Shown here piece by piece: positions 10,871 through 21,978 of a stretch of 64,000 bases of DNA (position 1 is the first letter of the stretch; the number at the start of each line of letters is the position of its first letter). The DNA is from Neoarius graeffei (lineage: Eukaryota > Chordata > Actinopteri > Siluriformes > Ariidae). The DNA lies in assembly GCF_027579695.1 (NCBI RefSeq), contig NC_083587.1, forward strand, positions 37,939,732 to 38,003,731, written 5' to 3'. The position numbers and the translations under genes are program-made. The notes under the pieces are model-generated. The model did no database searches. It worked only from the letters and a program-made list of their open reading frames with translations, and was not told the DNA's origin.

Positions 10871-13717
10871 AACACAATTGAATAAGACTTTCTTGAAAAC
10901 TAACATACTGCAAACTGTTCACTTGTCTTAATGACCAAATATATGCCATAACATACATGTAAGCCAAATGACAGAAATTCTTTTTGCACAAGTTTGTCAT
11001 TGTGACTTACAGGAAAACATCACAAATGCTTTTGTAGTTCACAGCACTTCTCATATGTTGAACCATTCCAAAACATGCTTAAAAGTGACTTGAAGGACAC
11101 ACTTGCATGACAACCTGCTGTACAACAATGTTGGACAATGAAGGTTTTCACAGTGCCAATCATTACACAGTGTTCTGCACTATAAATGTTTGGTGGTCTG
11201 AGAATACCTATCAGATGCCACTGTGTCTGAATTCTGCAAAACAGTCAAAAACAATGAAAAATCTGGTCGGGGGGCATTTCTGCCAGTAATATACACTCTC
11301 TCTTCTTTAGGGCTTTTTTTTTTTTTTTTTTACTTTAGGGATATATTTTACCAAAACAATGTGAAAAGCTACTCTTTAACCTTTCCTTATCTATCTTCCT
11401 GTAACAATTGTGTTGTGTAAGTAGCCAGTTTACCAAACACAGTGACAAGGCAGTCTGCGTAAAGACATCTAAAACTTTGCTAGCTAATTATGCTTTTCTT
11501 ATGATCTGATGAAATTTTTGTATAGTTGCTTGCCATCATGAAACAGACATATGATTAATCCATTGCCTAATCACATACCAGCTGTCAAAATGCCCATGAT
11601 GCTCCTGGGCTGTTAACCCAATCATTGAATTAATCAGCCACTAATTGTCAGGTGAGGAGATGATGATGAGACTCATGTTTAAATGTCATGAGTGACTTTC
11701 ACGTCAGGTAATGAGATCAAGGCTGATGCAAATTATTCTGATAATAAATGTGGTGCTTTTTTTTTTAACTATCATTTTTGTTTCTGGTTGAGATAAATAC
11801 AAAAGGGAAACAGTTCAGTGAAGCCTCTTGCTTTCAGAACCATATATAATATTAAATACCCAAATTTGACCATGAGAAGGATTTTCATATTTAACTTTAC
11901 TATTTTAAAAGATAGTAAAAGATTCCTTTTTTTTATTCATACATATTGCAGTGCCCTGACGACATCTAGTTTCAGAATGATGTATACTCAAAACATAAGG
12001 GTTTTTTGTTTGTTTTTTTAAATGTGTGACATGTGATCGCAACAGTCATTATGTTATGACATAACAAAAATACGCTGAGCTGCAAGTCATGTTGTTTTCA
12101 TCAAGTCCCAGAATATGTCATAACACACCTTTCTGTAAACAAAAATCAATTGGTTTAGTTGTTATGACAAGAACCAGTACCAGTATTTGTAATAAGACTT
12201 ATTCCAGTCTTAAATATTTATGCAAGTTTATATGGTACATGTCTCCAAATAAACGTAATTAAATAGCAGTATTCTTATTGTTGCGCTTGCAAAAATTGTT
12301 TGGTTAATGAAGGCATGAACATCTACTCGATCATGCCTATAAAATCAAAGTCATGCAGATGTTTACTGTGTTGAAGAATAAATTTATAATTCTAAAAACA
12401 ATGTCTAGCTGTCCAAGTAATTAATGTTTAATCTATTCCTGAATTTTCTCTATGGCAGTATTTCCTTGTCATTCCAAATAAATTTCACACAGTAAATCAA
12501 AAGGATGAAAAAGATGTGCAAACAGGTGCTGAGGTAAAGGAGACAGAAATATGGTCTTGAGAGAGCTCAATACTGATGCCATGTTTATCTGTATACTTTT
12601 GTGTATTTTTATCGAAAGGATTATGCAACATTCCCACAGCATATCCCTTCTCCCTGCTTGCCAAACTAAAACTGTGTATTATTGTTTTCTTTGTCTCTGC
12701 TTAGGAGCCAACTGCACTGCATGGATAGTTAATAGAACATTAATAGTATAAACTGTCACCTAAGTAGGGCAGAGAAGCTGAAGGGGGAATAGCTGACCTC
12801 CATTTACAGAAAGGGAGAGAATTTGAGGGGGTAATACAAAGACCATCCATGATAAATACCATCTCTGACAAAGACCATCTGCCACCACCACCATGGTCAA
12901 GTCAGCTGTTGCAGAAGTCAGAGTTTAGGTCAAATTCATGACAGCTGTGTGTGATGCATGCAAACAGAAGTGTGTCTCAATTATGCCTTATTCTAACCTT
13001 GAATGTAAATTTTCTTGCGTGATAACAGTTCAAGCAAGAAGCAGTAATAAGTCCAGCTAACAGTTTGAGGTACTCACACTGAAGGTGAATGAATGACTAG
13101 ATCAAGTGGTATTTTATAAGGTTGAGGGTAGAAGCCACACTGTTCAATTAAGGCAAGTTTGCAGTGATTCATTTTAACTACAATTTTAATTGTGAATTAT
13201 GATGTGTTTTTACCTTTCAAATGTTGTAATTTTATACTTGTATTTACATGCCTTTTTTTTTATACTTCTAGCACAATCAGGTACTGCACCTTAAATTTAA
13301 TTGTACTGCTGTTTAATGACACTAAAAGCATGCTGTTCTGTTCTATGAATAACTGACTATTCATGTAGAAATATATTGGCATTATTCTAGACTCCTGTTA
13401 AAGTAATCGGAGATGTTTACTGAATACTTTCTACTTTATCTTCTCATATCACTGTATTACTTTAAAAAAAAATTTTAATTACCCCTTGCTTTGATGTTGC
13501 ATCCTATTGTGGTTTACAGCAATAGAAGAAAGAAAAAATGCCACCTGTTTCATCAGTCTGCATTTTCTGGGATTTTTTTTTTATGTAAAGGCAAATACAT
13601 GTGTTTAAAGATGGTGGTGTATTTTCTATTAAAAACATACATCTTAGACACTTCTAATCAAAAGAATTCTGGTAACACCAGAAGTGTGAACCACACCCAT
13701 AAATTAACTGAAGTATG
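10871..13717. other. No gene seen; possible conserved non-coding DNA
   Basis: About 2.8 kb without recognisable mobile element or coding similarity, AT-rich, with T and A homopolymers. The 11590-11760 part is rich in TAAT/ATTA cores and contains an ATGCAAAT octamer. It could be unique sequence or a regulatory block of a neighbouring gene, but nothing here proves it. Confidence 0.4.
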
Positions 13718-14309
13718 CATGTAACCAGTGGTGGCTGGTAGTCTTTCAAACAGGGGAGGCTGGTCGGTTACGATATTTCCAGATTTTAAAAGAAAAAACA
13801 TCAATTTTGCCCATACTCTTGCCTCTGATCTGGCTGATTGTTGGCAGGGTCACAAACTGTGAAATAACAGGTTCTTTTGGCCCATTAGCCTACTGTCCAA
13901 TATACATGATGGTGGTGTTGGGGGGGTATATTTTAACATTTTATATTTTAAAATTGTGGCATTTTAAAAAATTGGTCATTATTGAAAGCAGCTCTTTGTC
14001 AGGAACCTCAGCAGTAGAGCTGGGTGCCACACATTTCATTCAATGACACTTTCCCTATATTTTACTTATTTTGACTGAGAAATGTTTTATTGACAGTTTT
14101 GATAACCCTTCACTTTTAATCCAGGTCTGTAGTGTGAAATGTTCTCGGCTGTGTTTTTGTTTAAAAATGTTTTCCAAATTGTAGCTGTGTTTAATTCATA
14201 TCCAGAAAAATATATATTCCAATATAATATACTCAGCATAAACATTTTAAATAGATTCTATATTTTTGGTCCATCCATTACTAAAGTAGCCTATTTACTG
14301 TTGTTGATG

Positions 14310-14492
14310 TGGGTCACTTGCTGTTAGCCAATTCACTTTCTCGTACCAGGAGAGCTGAAAGGAACGAGTATTATTCCCTACCTTTTTCACCAAGTCAATT
14401 TGAGGCGTTAGTCTACCCTGCTCTTTAATTTTTTCCTCAAAAGAAAGACTGGCAAATGGCTTTGCCAAAATTAAATCAGCAATGCTTGGCAT
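14310..14492 (-). pseudogene. hAT transposase N-terminal exon fragment (TTF/ZMYM1-like)
   Basis: The minus-strand frame reads 'IADLILAKPFASLSFEEK', 'KEQGRLTPQIDLV' and 'NTRSFQLSWYEKVNWLTAS'. The 'RSFQ.SWY...WL' pattern is the start of the TTF-type zinc finger found in ZMYM1-like hAT transposases. In the family this is followed by the zinc-binding Cys residues and the RNase H-like catalytic domain, but here the frame ends after 'HQQQ' at lower coordinates, so only the lead-in to the finger survives. It agrees with the 8-bp duplication in assigning the surrounding element to hAT. Confidence 0.65.
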
Positions 14493-14834
14493 CCGTGCGC
14501 AGCTTTCTTGCTAGCTGACTAGCCCCCTCAAGTTCAAGTTAAGTCACTCAAATAAACGAAACTTCTGGAACTAAGATAGTAAACTTAACACTATATTTAC
14601 ACTTTATTTACAATGAAAATATATACAAACTAAAAAAGCTGGTAGAAACCGTATGTAATGAATGAAATCGAAATGTAAGCTGAGCTCTTACAATACACCA
14701 CAGCACCTGCGAAGCCGCATGGGACTGAACTGAGAGTCACCGCTGCCTGTCTATAGTTGAAACGAGCTGTCAATCAAAGAAAATATCCGGCCGCTTTCAC
14801 CAGTCTCCTCGCGGAAACTGCCATGTCCCTCCCA

Positions 14835-15030
14835 TGTGAGTGTAGGTATCATGCCGCCATCTTGTGTCAGAACTACAATTCCCAGTCCACTTCCGTGTGA
14901 CCTACGTCACGCGTGGGCGGGATCATCTACGTCATCATACAAGGAAACATAAAACAATGGGACAACGCTTCCATCTTTGTCTCTCACGTCTGGCTTCCGA
15001 TGAATCTGGATGTATAAAGAGGCGCTCTCC
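14835..15030 (+). promoter_or_regulatory. Promoter-like block in the hAT interior
   Basis: A GC-rich island within AT-rich DNA contains 'actacaattcccag' (14873-14886), which matches the core of the ZNF143/THAP11 motif, 'gacctacgtcacgcg' (CRE-like), and 'atgtataaagagg' (TATA-like, near 15011). A long stretch with 'aataaa' follows about 1.1 kb downstream, so an LTR of an unrecognised retroelement running from here to about 16200 is possible. No TG...CA pair with a target duplication could be fixed. Confidence 0.35.
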
Positions 15031-16299
15031 AACCCGAAGACGTCTTCTTTCTTGCAAGATCCATCACTCAGTGCGATTTTCTTACCCTTGGCAAAGGTAA
15101 ACTCTAGAGTCGTGCGATCTTTAAACTCAACCTGAGTTATAACCGGTTTACTTGCATTAGAAGTGACGTCACGACTGCAGCCCAGGCAGTTAAAAGTTAA
15201 GAAGCGATTGAATCCTTTTTAACTCAAAAGCGCTGTGCATCTTATTCTGATCAGAGACTTTTCCTCACGAACGCTGAGGTTCGGACCAAGAATCCTCTGC
15301 TTTCACGGGAACCACCCAAGTGCTCCGCTGGACCCGAAAGTTTTCTACGCCTCCATCACGAGCGGCTCACGTGCTCCCACGGCGAGGCCTGAAACTACAC
15401 CGGCGAATAGTTCTTCATATCTTGCTAAAGGCAGGATTAAGTAAGATTTTGGCATTTGGGCATAATTAGGATAGTCTTAGGAATTTGCTTTTATTGAAAT
15501 AGTGTGAATTTAAACCCAGGTTTATCTGTTACACTGTTAGACACGCAGCGTGTTTGATTTATTTTGGTTCTGTGTTCTCTCAATTGTTTAATAGATAGGC
15601 TGCGCATGCTTCTCTCTTTTTTATTCTTACTAACATTATAATTTCATTATTATATATCTTGATGTCATTAAGATTTCAGTGGATTCAGTATGGTTATGAG
15701 CTAGTGGGTTAGCTACAGCTTCCCTTTTGTCTGCTTAGCAACACAAAGCTAATCAAGGCCTACCATGTGCTCAGCAGGCCATCAGGCCTGATAAACCACA
15801 CCTCAGCTAGAAATCCACAAGTTAGCTTTTAGTTAGCTACGGCTAATACCCTTGTCTTTAGCAACACGTGCTCAGTAGGCCTCACCAGGCCTAACAAACA
15901 CACTTTAGCTAGGCCATAGGGCCTTTAGCAAACTCACACTAGCAACACAAGGCTAAACACAGAGCTAATCCTTTGTTCTGTTTAGATAACATTCTTTTGT
16001 TTAGCTACCAACAAGCTAGGCCTCCACCACGTGTAGTTAGCTACACGAGGCTAAACACATGGTCAAGTCCTACACCCACACACACCTCACTGCTTGTATA
16101 TATTGGTTTATTATTTTTCTTTGTTATAATAAATTCATTTATTAAACAAGCTGTGTTTATTTGTGTGAACAATATGAAGTCCCTAGTCTCCCTCGAATTC
16201 AAAAGGGTGCATATACAAGTTATGTAATATGGTAAGTGATCGTAATAATTTGGAAATATACCATAATTTAGCTGTTTGGTAATTTATTATTAAGCACCA

Positions 16300-16460
16300 G
16301 GATTAATGGTATGATTCACTAAATGATTCATTGAACGATTCCCTAAATGATTCATTGAACAATTCCCTAAATGATTCATTGAACGATTCACTTCAAATGA
16401 GAGTGATTCTATGGTATGATTCAATTCAAAGGAGTCAAAGTAAACGATTCAATGGGATTG
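16300..16460. repeat. ATTCA-type short tandem repeats
   Basis: About three and a half copies of a 23-bp unit of the form 'aatgattcattgaacgattc', then further irregular GATTCA blocks. They lie in the right subterminal part of the hAT element and might be transposase-binding repeats. Confidence 0.8.
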
Positions 16461-16550
16461 ATTCATTTTAATTATTAACCTTCAAAATTTAATGAGACTG
16501 ATTTAACGAGATTGATCACTTAATATCAATAATTAACTGATTGCACCCAC

Positions 16551-16775
16551 ATGAGGCTCGGAGTCCGTAGGTGGGCATTTTCGCAGTATTTGTCCAATAA
16601 TCATCTTGCGTTTTGAGATTGAAAAGCGCAGAGCTCCCAAATGCCATTGAAGTCCACTGAGGCTGGGAGTCCGCGAGACTCCGTGGGTGGGCGTTTTCAC
16701 AGTATTTGTCCAATAACCATCTTGCATTTTGAGATTGAAAAGCGCAGAGCTCCCAATGCCATTGAAGTGCACTGA
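16551..16775. repeat. Tandem duplication of about 110 bp
   Basis: Two direct copies start at 'tgaggctcggagtccg' (16551) and 'tgaggctgggagtccg' (16660). Both run through 'gtatttgtccaata' and 'ttgagattgaaaagcgcag' to 'ccattgaagt'. The second contains a short inserted repeat ('cgagactccgt'). A third partial start ('tgaggctgcgctgc') follows at the element end. Confidence 0.88.
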
Positions 16776-17162
16776 GGCTGCGCTGCATCGCGCTGTCACG
16801 AGGGGGAAAAACTCACGCACACATTAAAGTTATAAGGGTATTTTTAAAGGAGGCTGAGCCTCCCTCGTTGTCTTAGAGCAATCGCCCGTGCATGTAACCC
16901 AACTCCAAATACAGAGAACTATCACACCATAAATATTCATGTATCTTTTGAGCTTATGTCTCCAACTCTGAACACAGGCCTGTATGAATTACTCTTTCTG
17001 TCTGCTGCTACAACACTTGCTGCAGCAATGCTACAATTGGCACACACCTGTAATTTATGCATGCTACATTTTCACTTCAATATTGAATATCAATATCACT
17101 TGTGAATTTTACCAGTATATGTATTGCCATTTATAATAATAATAATAACAACGAGGTAATAA

Positions 17163-17985
17163 CAAGTGTTGCCAGGCCCGGGACGGAGTTCACCAGGGGA
17201 CGAGGTATTGTTTTCGGTTGGGTTTCTTTGTTTTTCTTTCTTTCTTTGTTTTTTTGTTAAAAATATTACTGGAAAACGGCTGGACCAATGTTCATGAAAA
17301 TCTCAGGATAGATGGGCATTGGTCTCAAATAGAACCTCCAACATTTTGAGGGTCATCCAGTCAAGGTTTTTGTGTCTACTGCCTCATACACTCATATGTA
17401 AGAGTGTAACAATCGCGCACTGCGCATGCAGATCACCAGAACGGCACTGTGCATGCGCATACACATTCCAATTAAAATGGCCAGTGAGTGCTTGCAATTC
17501 GGTTCACCATTCGGAATAAATGAACTCGACTAAAGAAATCACTTTCAAACATGTTTATGCTTATTACAGAGGGAAAGTGCATTCCACTGAGTTCTAGCGC
17601 TAGACCATTTCTGGGAAATAAAAGTTTGGGTCATGATGACGGCATGTGTATGTCAGCCTTGGTTCAGAAGTTTCAGTTTTGAAAGTTCTAAAAGGTAAGA
17701 GTAGAAAAATATAAAGTACAGACACTTGGTATATTTTACTTCTGTGATTTTTAAATTGTTCATTTTTGGACTACACTTCATTTTTGTTGCTACTGTCTCA
17801 AAGAGTAAATATACGTATATGCTATATTTAACTATATGGACATGGTATCAGAAAACAATTTTATTTATAAGCAGTAGCCACATGTACCCATGGTACCTAT
17901 TTTTTTCGCGATATCTTCCTTCATAGTCATCATAAGTGCTACTGGGCGAGGTTTGTTTTGCCTGGCAACACTAGTTGTTGTTGTT
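17163..17985. repeat. Foldback repeat, arm 1
   Basis: Begins 'aacaagtgttgccaggc' and ends near 17976 with the inverted form 'gcctggcaacactag', so it has short terminal inverted repeats. Interior blocks such as 'actggaaaacggctggacca' and 'gaacctccaacattttgagg' reappear inverted at 20860-20960. It is flanked by TAA microsatellites (17140-17157 and 18000-18041). I cannot name the family. Confidence 0.7.
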
Positions 17986-17999
17986 GTTGTTATATTTAT

Positions 18000-18039
<40 letters not shown>

Positions 18040-18041
18040 GG
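18000..18041. repeat. (TAA)n microsatellite
   Basis: Trinucleotide tract just before the SINE. Confidence 0.93.
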
Positions 18042-18054
18042 TAATAACAAGTGT

Positions 18055-18430
18055 GGCGGCACAGTGGTGTAGTGGTTAGTGCTGTCGCCTCACAGCAAGA
18101 AGGTCTGGGTTCAAGCCCTGTGGCCGGCGAGGGCCTTTCTGTGCGGAGTTTGCATGTTCTCCCTGTGTCTGCGTGGGTTTCCTCTGGGTGCTCCGGTTTC
18201 CCCCACAGTCCAAAGACATGCAGGTTAGGTTAACTGGTGACTCTAAATTGACCGTAGGTGTGAATGTGAGTGTGAATGGTTGTCTGTGTCTATGTGTCAG
18301 CCCTGTGATGACCTGGCGACTTGTCCAGGGTGTACCCCGCCTTTCGCCCGTAGTCAGCTGGGATAGGCTCCAGCTTGCCTGCGACCCTGTAGAAGGATAA
18401 AGCGGCTAGAGATAATGAGATGAGATGAGA
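18055..18430 (+). mobile_element. tRNA-derived V-core SINE, full length
   Basis: Head 'ggcggcacagtggtgtag', B-box 'gggttcaagccc', complete core, and tail 'gataatgagatgagatgag'. The 10-bp duplication taacaagtgt is present at 18045-18054 and 18431-18440. It is the best full-length copy with which to define the family in this window. Confidence 0.94.
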
Positions 18431-18966
18431 TAACAAGTGTTGCCAGGAAAAACAAACCTTGCCCAGTAGCACTTATTTTAGTGTTATAACAACTGATTCA
18501 ATCTCACAAGTGTCATCTCTGTTCTTTCAAGGTCACTAATACTAATGAGAACATCTTGTTTCATTAGTGTAGTGTAAAGACTCTAAATATCTGCCAAAAA
18601 GCTAAAAAGAAAACTTACAAAACTTTTTATTTGACTTTTCAGAAGGCCCAAACAAAAGCTGTGATAATCAAAAGATAAATTTTCTTAAAATAAACACCAC
18701 TTACTTGATATCAAATCAGTAGCCTTGGCGAACCACGAGGTGAATTTAGTTTATCTTTTTATCTGTTGATTATCTTCCGATACTACGAACTTATAACGAG
18801 GTTTCTCTTATTTTGTTTCTAGTTCTGATTAGTTCCGAAGTTTATCAAGAAATAGAACAGGTGATCGAACTTGATCAGGATAAGTGCTGATTGGTTACAA
18901 ACGCTGTGTCCTAAATCACTCACTCGTTCACTATGCCCTACTCACTATATAGGGAATTACTATATA

Positions 18967-20565
18967 CAGTGGTGCTTGAAAGTTTGTGAACCCTTTAGAA
19001 TTTTCTATATTTCTGCATAAATATGACCTAAAACATCATCAGATTTTCACACAAGTCCTAAAAGTAGATAAAGAGAACCCAGTTAAACAAATGAGACAAA
19101 AATATTATACATGGTCATTTATTGAGGAAAATGATCCAATATTACATATCTGTGAGTGGCAAAAGTATGTGAACCTCTAGGATTAGCAGTTAATTTGAAG
19201 GTGAAATTAGAGTCAGGTGTTTTCAATCAGTGGGATGACAATCAGGTGTGAGTGGGCACCCTGTTTTATTTAAAGAACAGGGATCTATCAAAGTCTGATC
19301 TTCACAACACATGTTTGTGGAAGTGTATCATGGCATGAACAAAGGAGATTTCTGAGGACCTCAGAAAAAGCGTTGTTGATGCTCCTCAGGCTGGAAAAGG
19401 TCACAAAACCATCTCTAAAGAATTTGGACTCCACCAATCCACAGTCAGACAGATTGTGTACAAATGGAGGAAATTCAAGACCATTGTTACCCTCCCCAGG
19501 AGTGGTGACCAACAAAGATCACTCCAAGAGCAAGGCGTGTAATAGTCGGCGAGGTCACAAAGGACCCCAGGGTAACTTCTAAGCAACTGAAGGCCTCTCT
19601 CACATTGGCTAATGTTCATGAGTCCACCATCAGGAGAACACTGAACAACAATGGTGTGCATGGCAGGGTTGCAAGGAGAAAGCCACTACTCTCCAAAAAG
19701 AACATTGCTGCTTGTCTGCAGATTGCTAAAGATCATGTGGACAAGCCAGAAGGCTATTGGAAAAATGTTTTGTGGATGGATGAGACCAAAATAGAACTTT
19801 TTGGTTTAAATGAGAAGTGTTATGTTTGGAGAAAGGAAAACACTGCATTCCAGCATAAGAACCTTATCCCATCTGTGAAACATGATGGTGGTAGTATCAT
19901 GGTTTGGGCCTGTTTTGCTGCATCTGGGCCAGGACGGCTTGCCATCATTGATGGAACAATGAATTCTGAATTATACCAGTGAAATCTAAAGGAAAATGTC
20001 AGGACATCTGTACATGAACTGAATCTCAAGAGAAGGTGGGTCATGCAGCAAGACAGCAACCCTAAGCACACAAGTCGTTCTACCAAAGAATGGTTAAAGA
20101 AGAATAAAGTTAATGTTTTGGAATGGCCAAGTCAAAGTCTTGACCATAATCCAATCGAAATGTTGTGGAAGGACCTGAAGTGAGCAGTTCATGTGAGGAA
20201 ACCCACCAACATCCCAGAGTTGAAGCTGTTCTGTACGGAGGAATGGGCTAAAATTCCTCCAAGCCGGTGTGCAGGACTGATCAACAGTTACCGCAAACGT
20301 TTAGTTGCAGTTATTGCTGCACAAGGGGGTCACACCAGATACTGAAAGCAAAGGTTCACATACTTTTGCCACTCGCAGATATGTAATATTGGATCATTTT
20401 CCTCAATAAATAAATGACCAAGTATAATATTTTTGTCTCATTTGTTTAACTGGGTTCTCTTTATCTACTTTTAGGACTTATGTGAAAATCTGATGATGTT
20501 TTAGGTCATATTTATGCAGAAATATAGAAAATTCTAAAGGGTTCACAAACTTTCAAGCACCACTG
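18967..20565 (+). mobile_element. Tc1 transposon (family 1), inactive copy
   Basis: 1,599 bp flanked by TA (18965-18966 and 20566-20567). The long terminal inverted repeats begin 'cagtggtgcttgaaagtttg' and extend about 200 bp, with 'ggatcattttcctcaataaa'-type text as the inner boundary. The same family occurs at 33070-34682 and, decayed, at 27811-29990. Confidence 0.96.
19330..20345 (+). pseudogene. Tc1 transposase pseudogene (family 1)
   Basis: ATG at 19330 is followed two codons later by TGA (19336-19338) where the family has Arg; the frame then continues. Near 19500 a lost or shifted base moves the reading frame ('SGDQQRSLQEQG' in place of the proline-rich linker). Downstream, '[13 protein letters not shown]' carries the first Asp, 'MQQDSNPKHTS' the second Asp with the following Asn-Asp changed, and 'SLDHNPIEM' the Glu block. 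Further stops occur near 19980 (CAG to TGA-type change after 'ELYQ') and 20180. The length of 1,016 nt is not a multiple of three. Clearly non-functional. Confidence 0.92.
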
Positions 20566-21027
20566 TAGAAGACTATATAGTGAGCTTATTGGTTAAATGA
20601 TAAAACTTCTTCTTTGCCGTGGCCTTTTTTTTTCTTCTTTGCCACAGCACTACTTTTCGTGATGCATTGTGAGATACTTTGAATGCACTATATAGGGTGT
20701 AATAATGCTCACTATACATTCTGACAGCACTACAAAATGGCGACCTGACTATATAGTCCACTATGTAGTGAGTAGGGAGTGATTTGGGACACATTCGGGA
20801 CATTAGGACACCATTTGCACCACAAACGATTTTGACCTTTTTTGGTGACCTTGACCAGATGACCCTCAAAATGTTGGAGGTTCTATTTGAGACCAATGCC
20901 CATCTATCCTGAAAGTTTCATGAAGATTGGTCCAGCCGTTTTCCCATAATATTGCTAACAAAGAAACCCCACCAAAAACAATACCTCACCCCTTGGTGGA
21001 CTCTGTCCCAGGTGAAAAAATAATATA

Positions 21028-21380
21028 GGGCGGCACGGTGGTGTAGTGGTTAGCACTGTTGCCTCACAACAAGAAGGTTCTGGGTTTGAGCCCAGTGGCC
21101 GACAGGAGCCTTTCTGTGCAGAGTTTACATGTTCTCCCCGTGTCTGCGTGGGTTTCCTCCAGGTGCTCCGGTTTCCCCCACAATCCAAAAACATGCAGGT
21201 TAAGTTGATTGGTGGATCTTAATTGACTGTAGGTGGGAGTGTGAATTGTTTGTCTCTGTGTGTCAACCCTGCAATGATTTGGCAACTTGTCCAGGGTATA
21301 CCCTGCCTCTCGCCCACAGTCAGTTGGGATAGACTCCAGCTTGCCCGTGACCCTGCACAGGATAAGCAGTGATGGATGGA
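21028..21380 (+). mobile_element. V-core SINE, diverged subfamily
   Basis: Head 'gggcggcacggtggtgtagt', core 'gtctgcgtgggtttcctcca', and tail 'ggataagcagtgatggatgg', which differs from the GATGAGATGAG tail of the other copies. Flanking 'ataatata' (21020-21027) and 'ataatgttata' (from 21379) suggest an old, altered target duplication. Confidence 0.85.
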
Positions 21381-21978
21381 TAATGTTATAGTGTTTATTT
21401 GGTTTATGTTGTTTTGAATTGATTTAACTGATTGATTTCCTTAAATTGGATTTCAATATAATATATAATAAAGCAACTATAAGGTTGCTTTTTGCTGATT
21501 CCAGGCAAAAAAAAAAAAAAAGTTCTTTATTAGTCTGATATGAACTTTAAAAAAGACAATTACCTGATGACAAAATAGTAATATCATGGTCACTTTGATT
21601 GTTATGAAGTTCATGTCTTAAAATGCTGTTACAAGCAAAGTGTCAAGCTTTTCTGCATTTTGTTGTCTTTAAGGCTCAATTTTAATTTGATGCTTGTTCC
21701 TGATGAACATCCCACAAATCTGAGGGATTTATTCTCAGTCTGCAGTCCCTTAGCAACAGGAATTTAAGAAAAGCCAGAGTCATTCAGTAAGTTCTTGCTT
21801 ACCAGTCATTCTTCTGCATTATATTTGGGTACTGAGGGCAGACAGTAGGCCACAGGTCCTGAAGCATTGGGGGTGGGAGGTCAAAGGGGTGTTACAACTA
21901 AGAAAAGATGGCCAAGAATAAAAAATAACAGTGGTGTGCAGAACAATCCAGAAAATTCAGTATTGCTGTTTTGATGTA
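21381..21978. other. No gene seen
   Basis: AT-rich, non-coding DNA with an A16 run. No repeat recognised. Confidence 0.45.

Larger units (their letters stand above)
13726..16890. mobile_element. hAT element with 8-bp target duplication
   Basis: The ends are 'cagtggtggctggtagtc' on the left and, read inward from the right, 'cacgggcgattgctctaa', with further matching 'gaggct' text. The direct repeat catgtaac (13718-13725 and 16891-16898) fits the 8-bp duplication of hAT elements. Inside are a transposase N-terminal exon on the minus strand, a promoter-like CpG-rich block, a retroelement-like stretch with 'aataaattcatttattaaac', and two sets of tandem repeats near the right end. The catalytic domain and C-terminal dimerisation region are missing, so it is non-autonomous. 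Confidence 0.75.
18906..20793. mobile_element. Palindromic MITE with Tc1 inserted
   Basis: Left end 'gtgtcctaaatcactcactc' and right end (read inward) 'gtgtcccaaatcactcccta' form terminal inverted repeats. Both sides carry 'actcactatatag'-type subterminal repeats and similar palindromic text. This is a common fish miniature element. The Tc1 at 18967-20565 sits in its left arm. Confidence 0.75.
18431..21013. repeat. Foldback repeat, arm 2 (inverted), interrupted
   Basis: Starts 'taacaagtgttgccagg' then 'aaacaaaccttgcccagtag', the reverse complement of the end of arm 1, and closes at 20860-21013 with the reverse complement of the start of arm 1. Between them lie unrelated sequence and a MITE (18906-20793) that itself carries a Tc1. 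Confidence 0.65.

Noticed and set aside
16533..16820. Minus-strand frame with an internal protein repeat
   Set aside because: The repeat is the 110-bp DNA tandem duplication in a hAT end; two overlapping frames both show it.
18055..18160. tRNA gene
   Set aside because: The A- and B-boxes belong to a SINE head with V-type core, a tail and target duplication; it does not fold as a complete functional tRNA.
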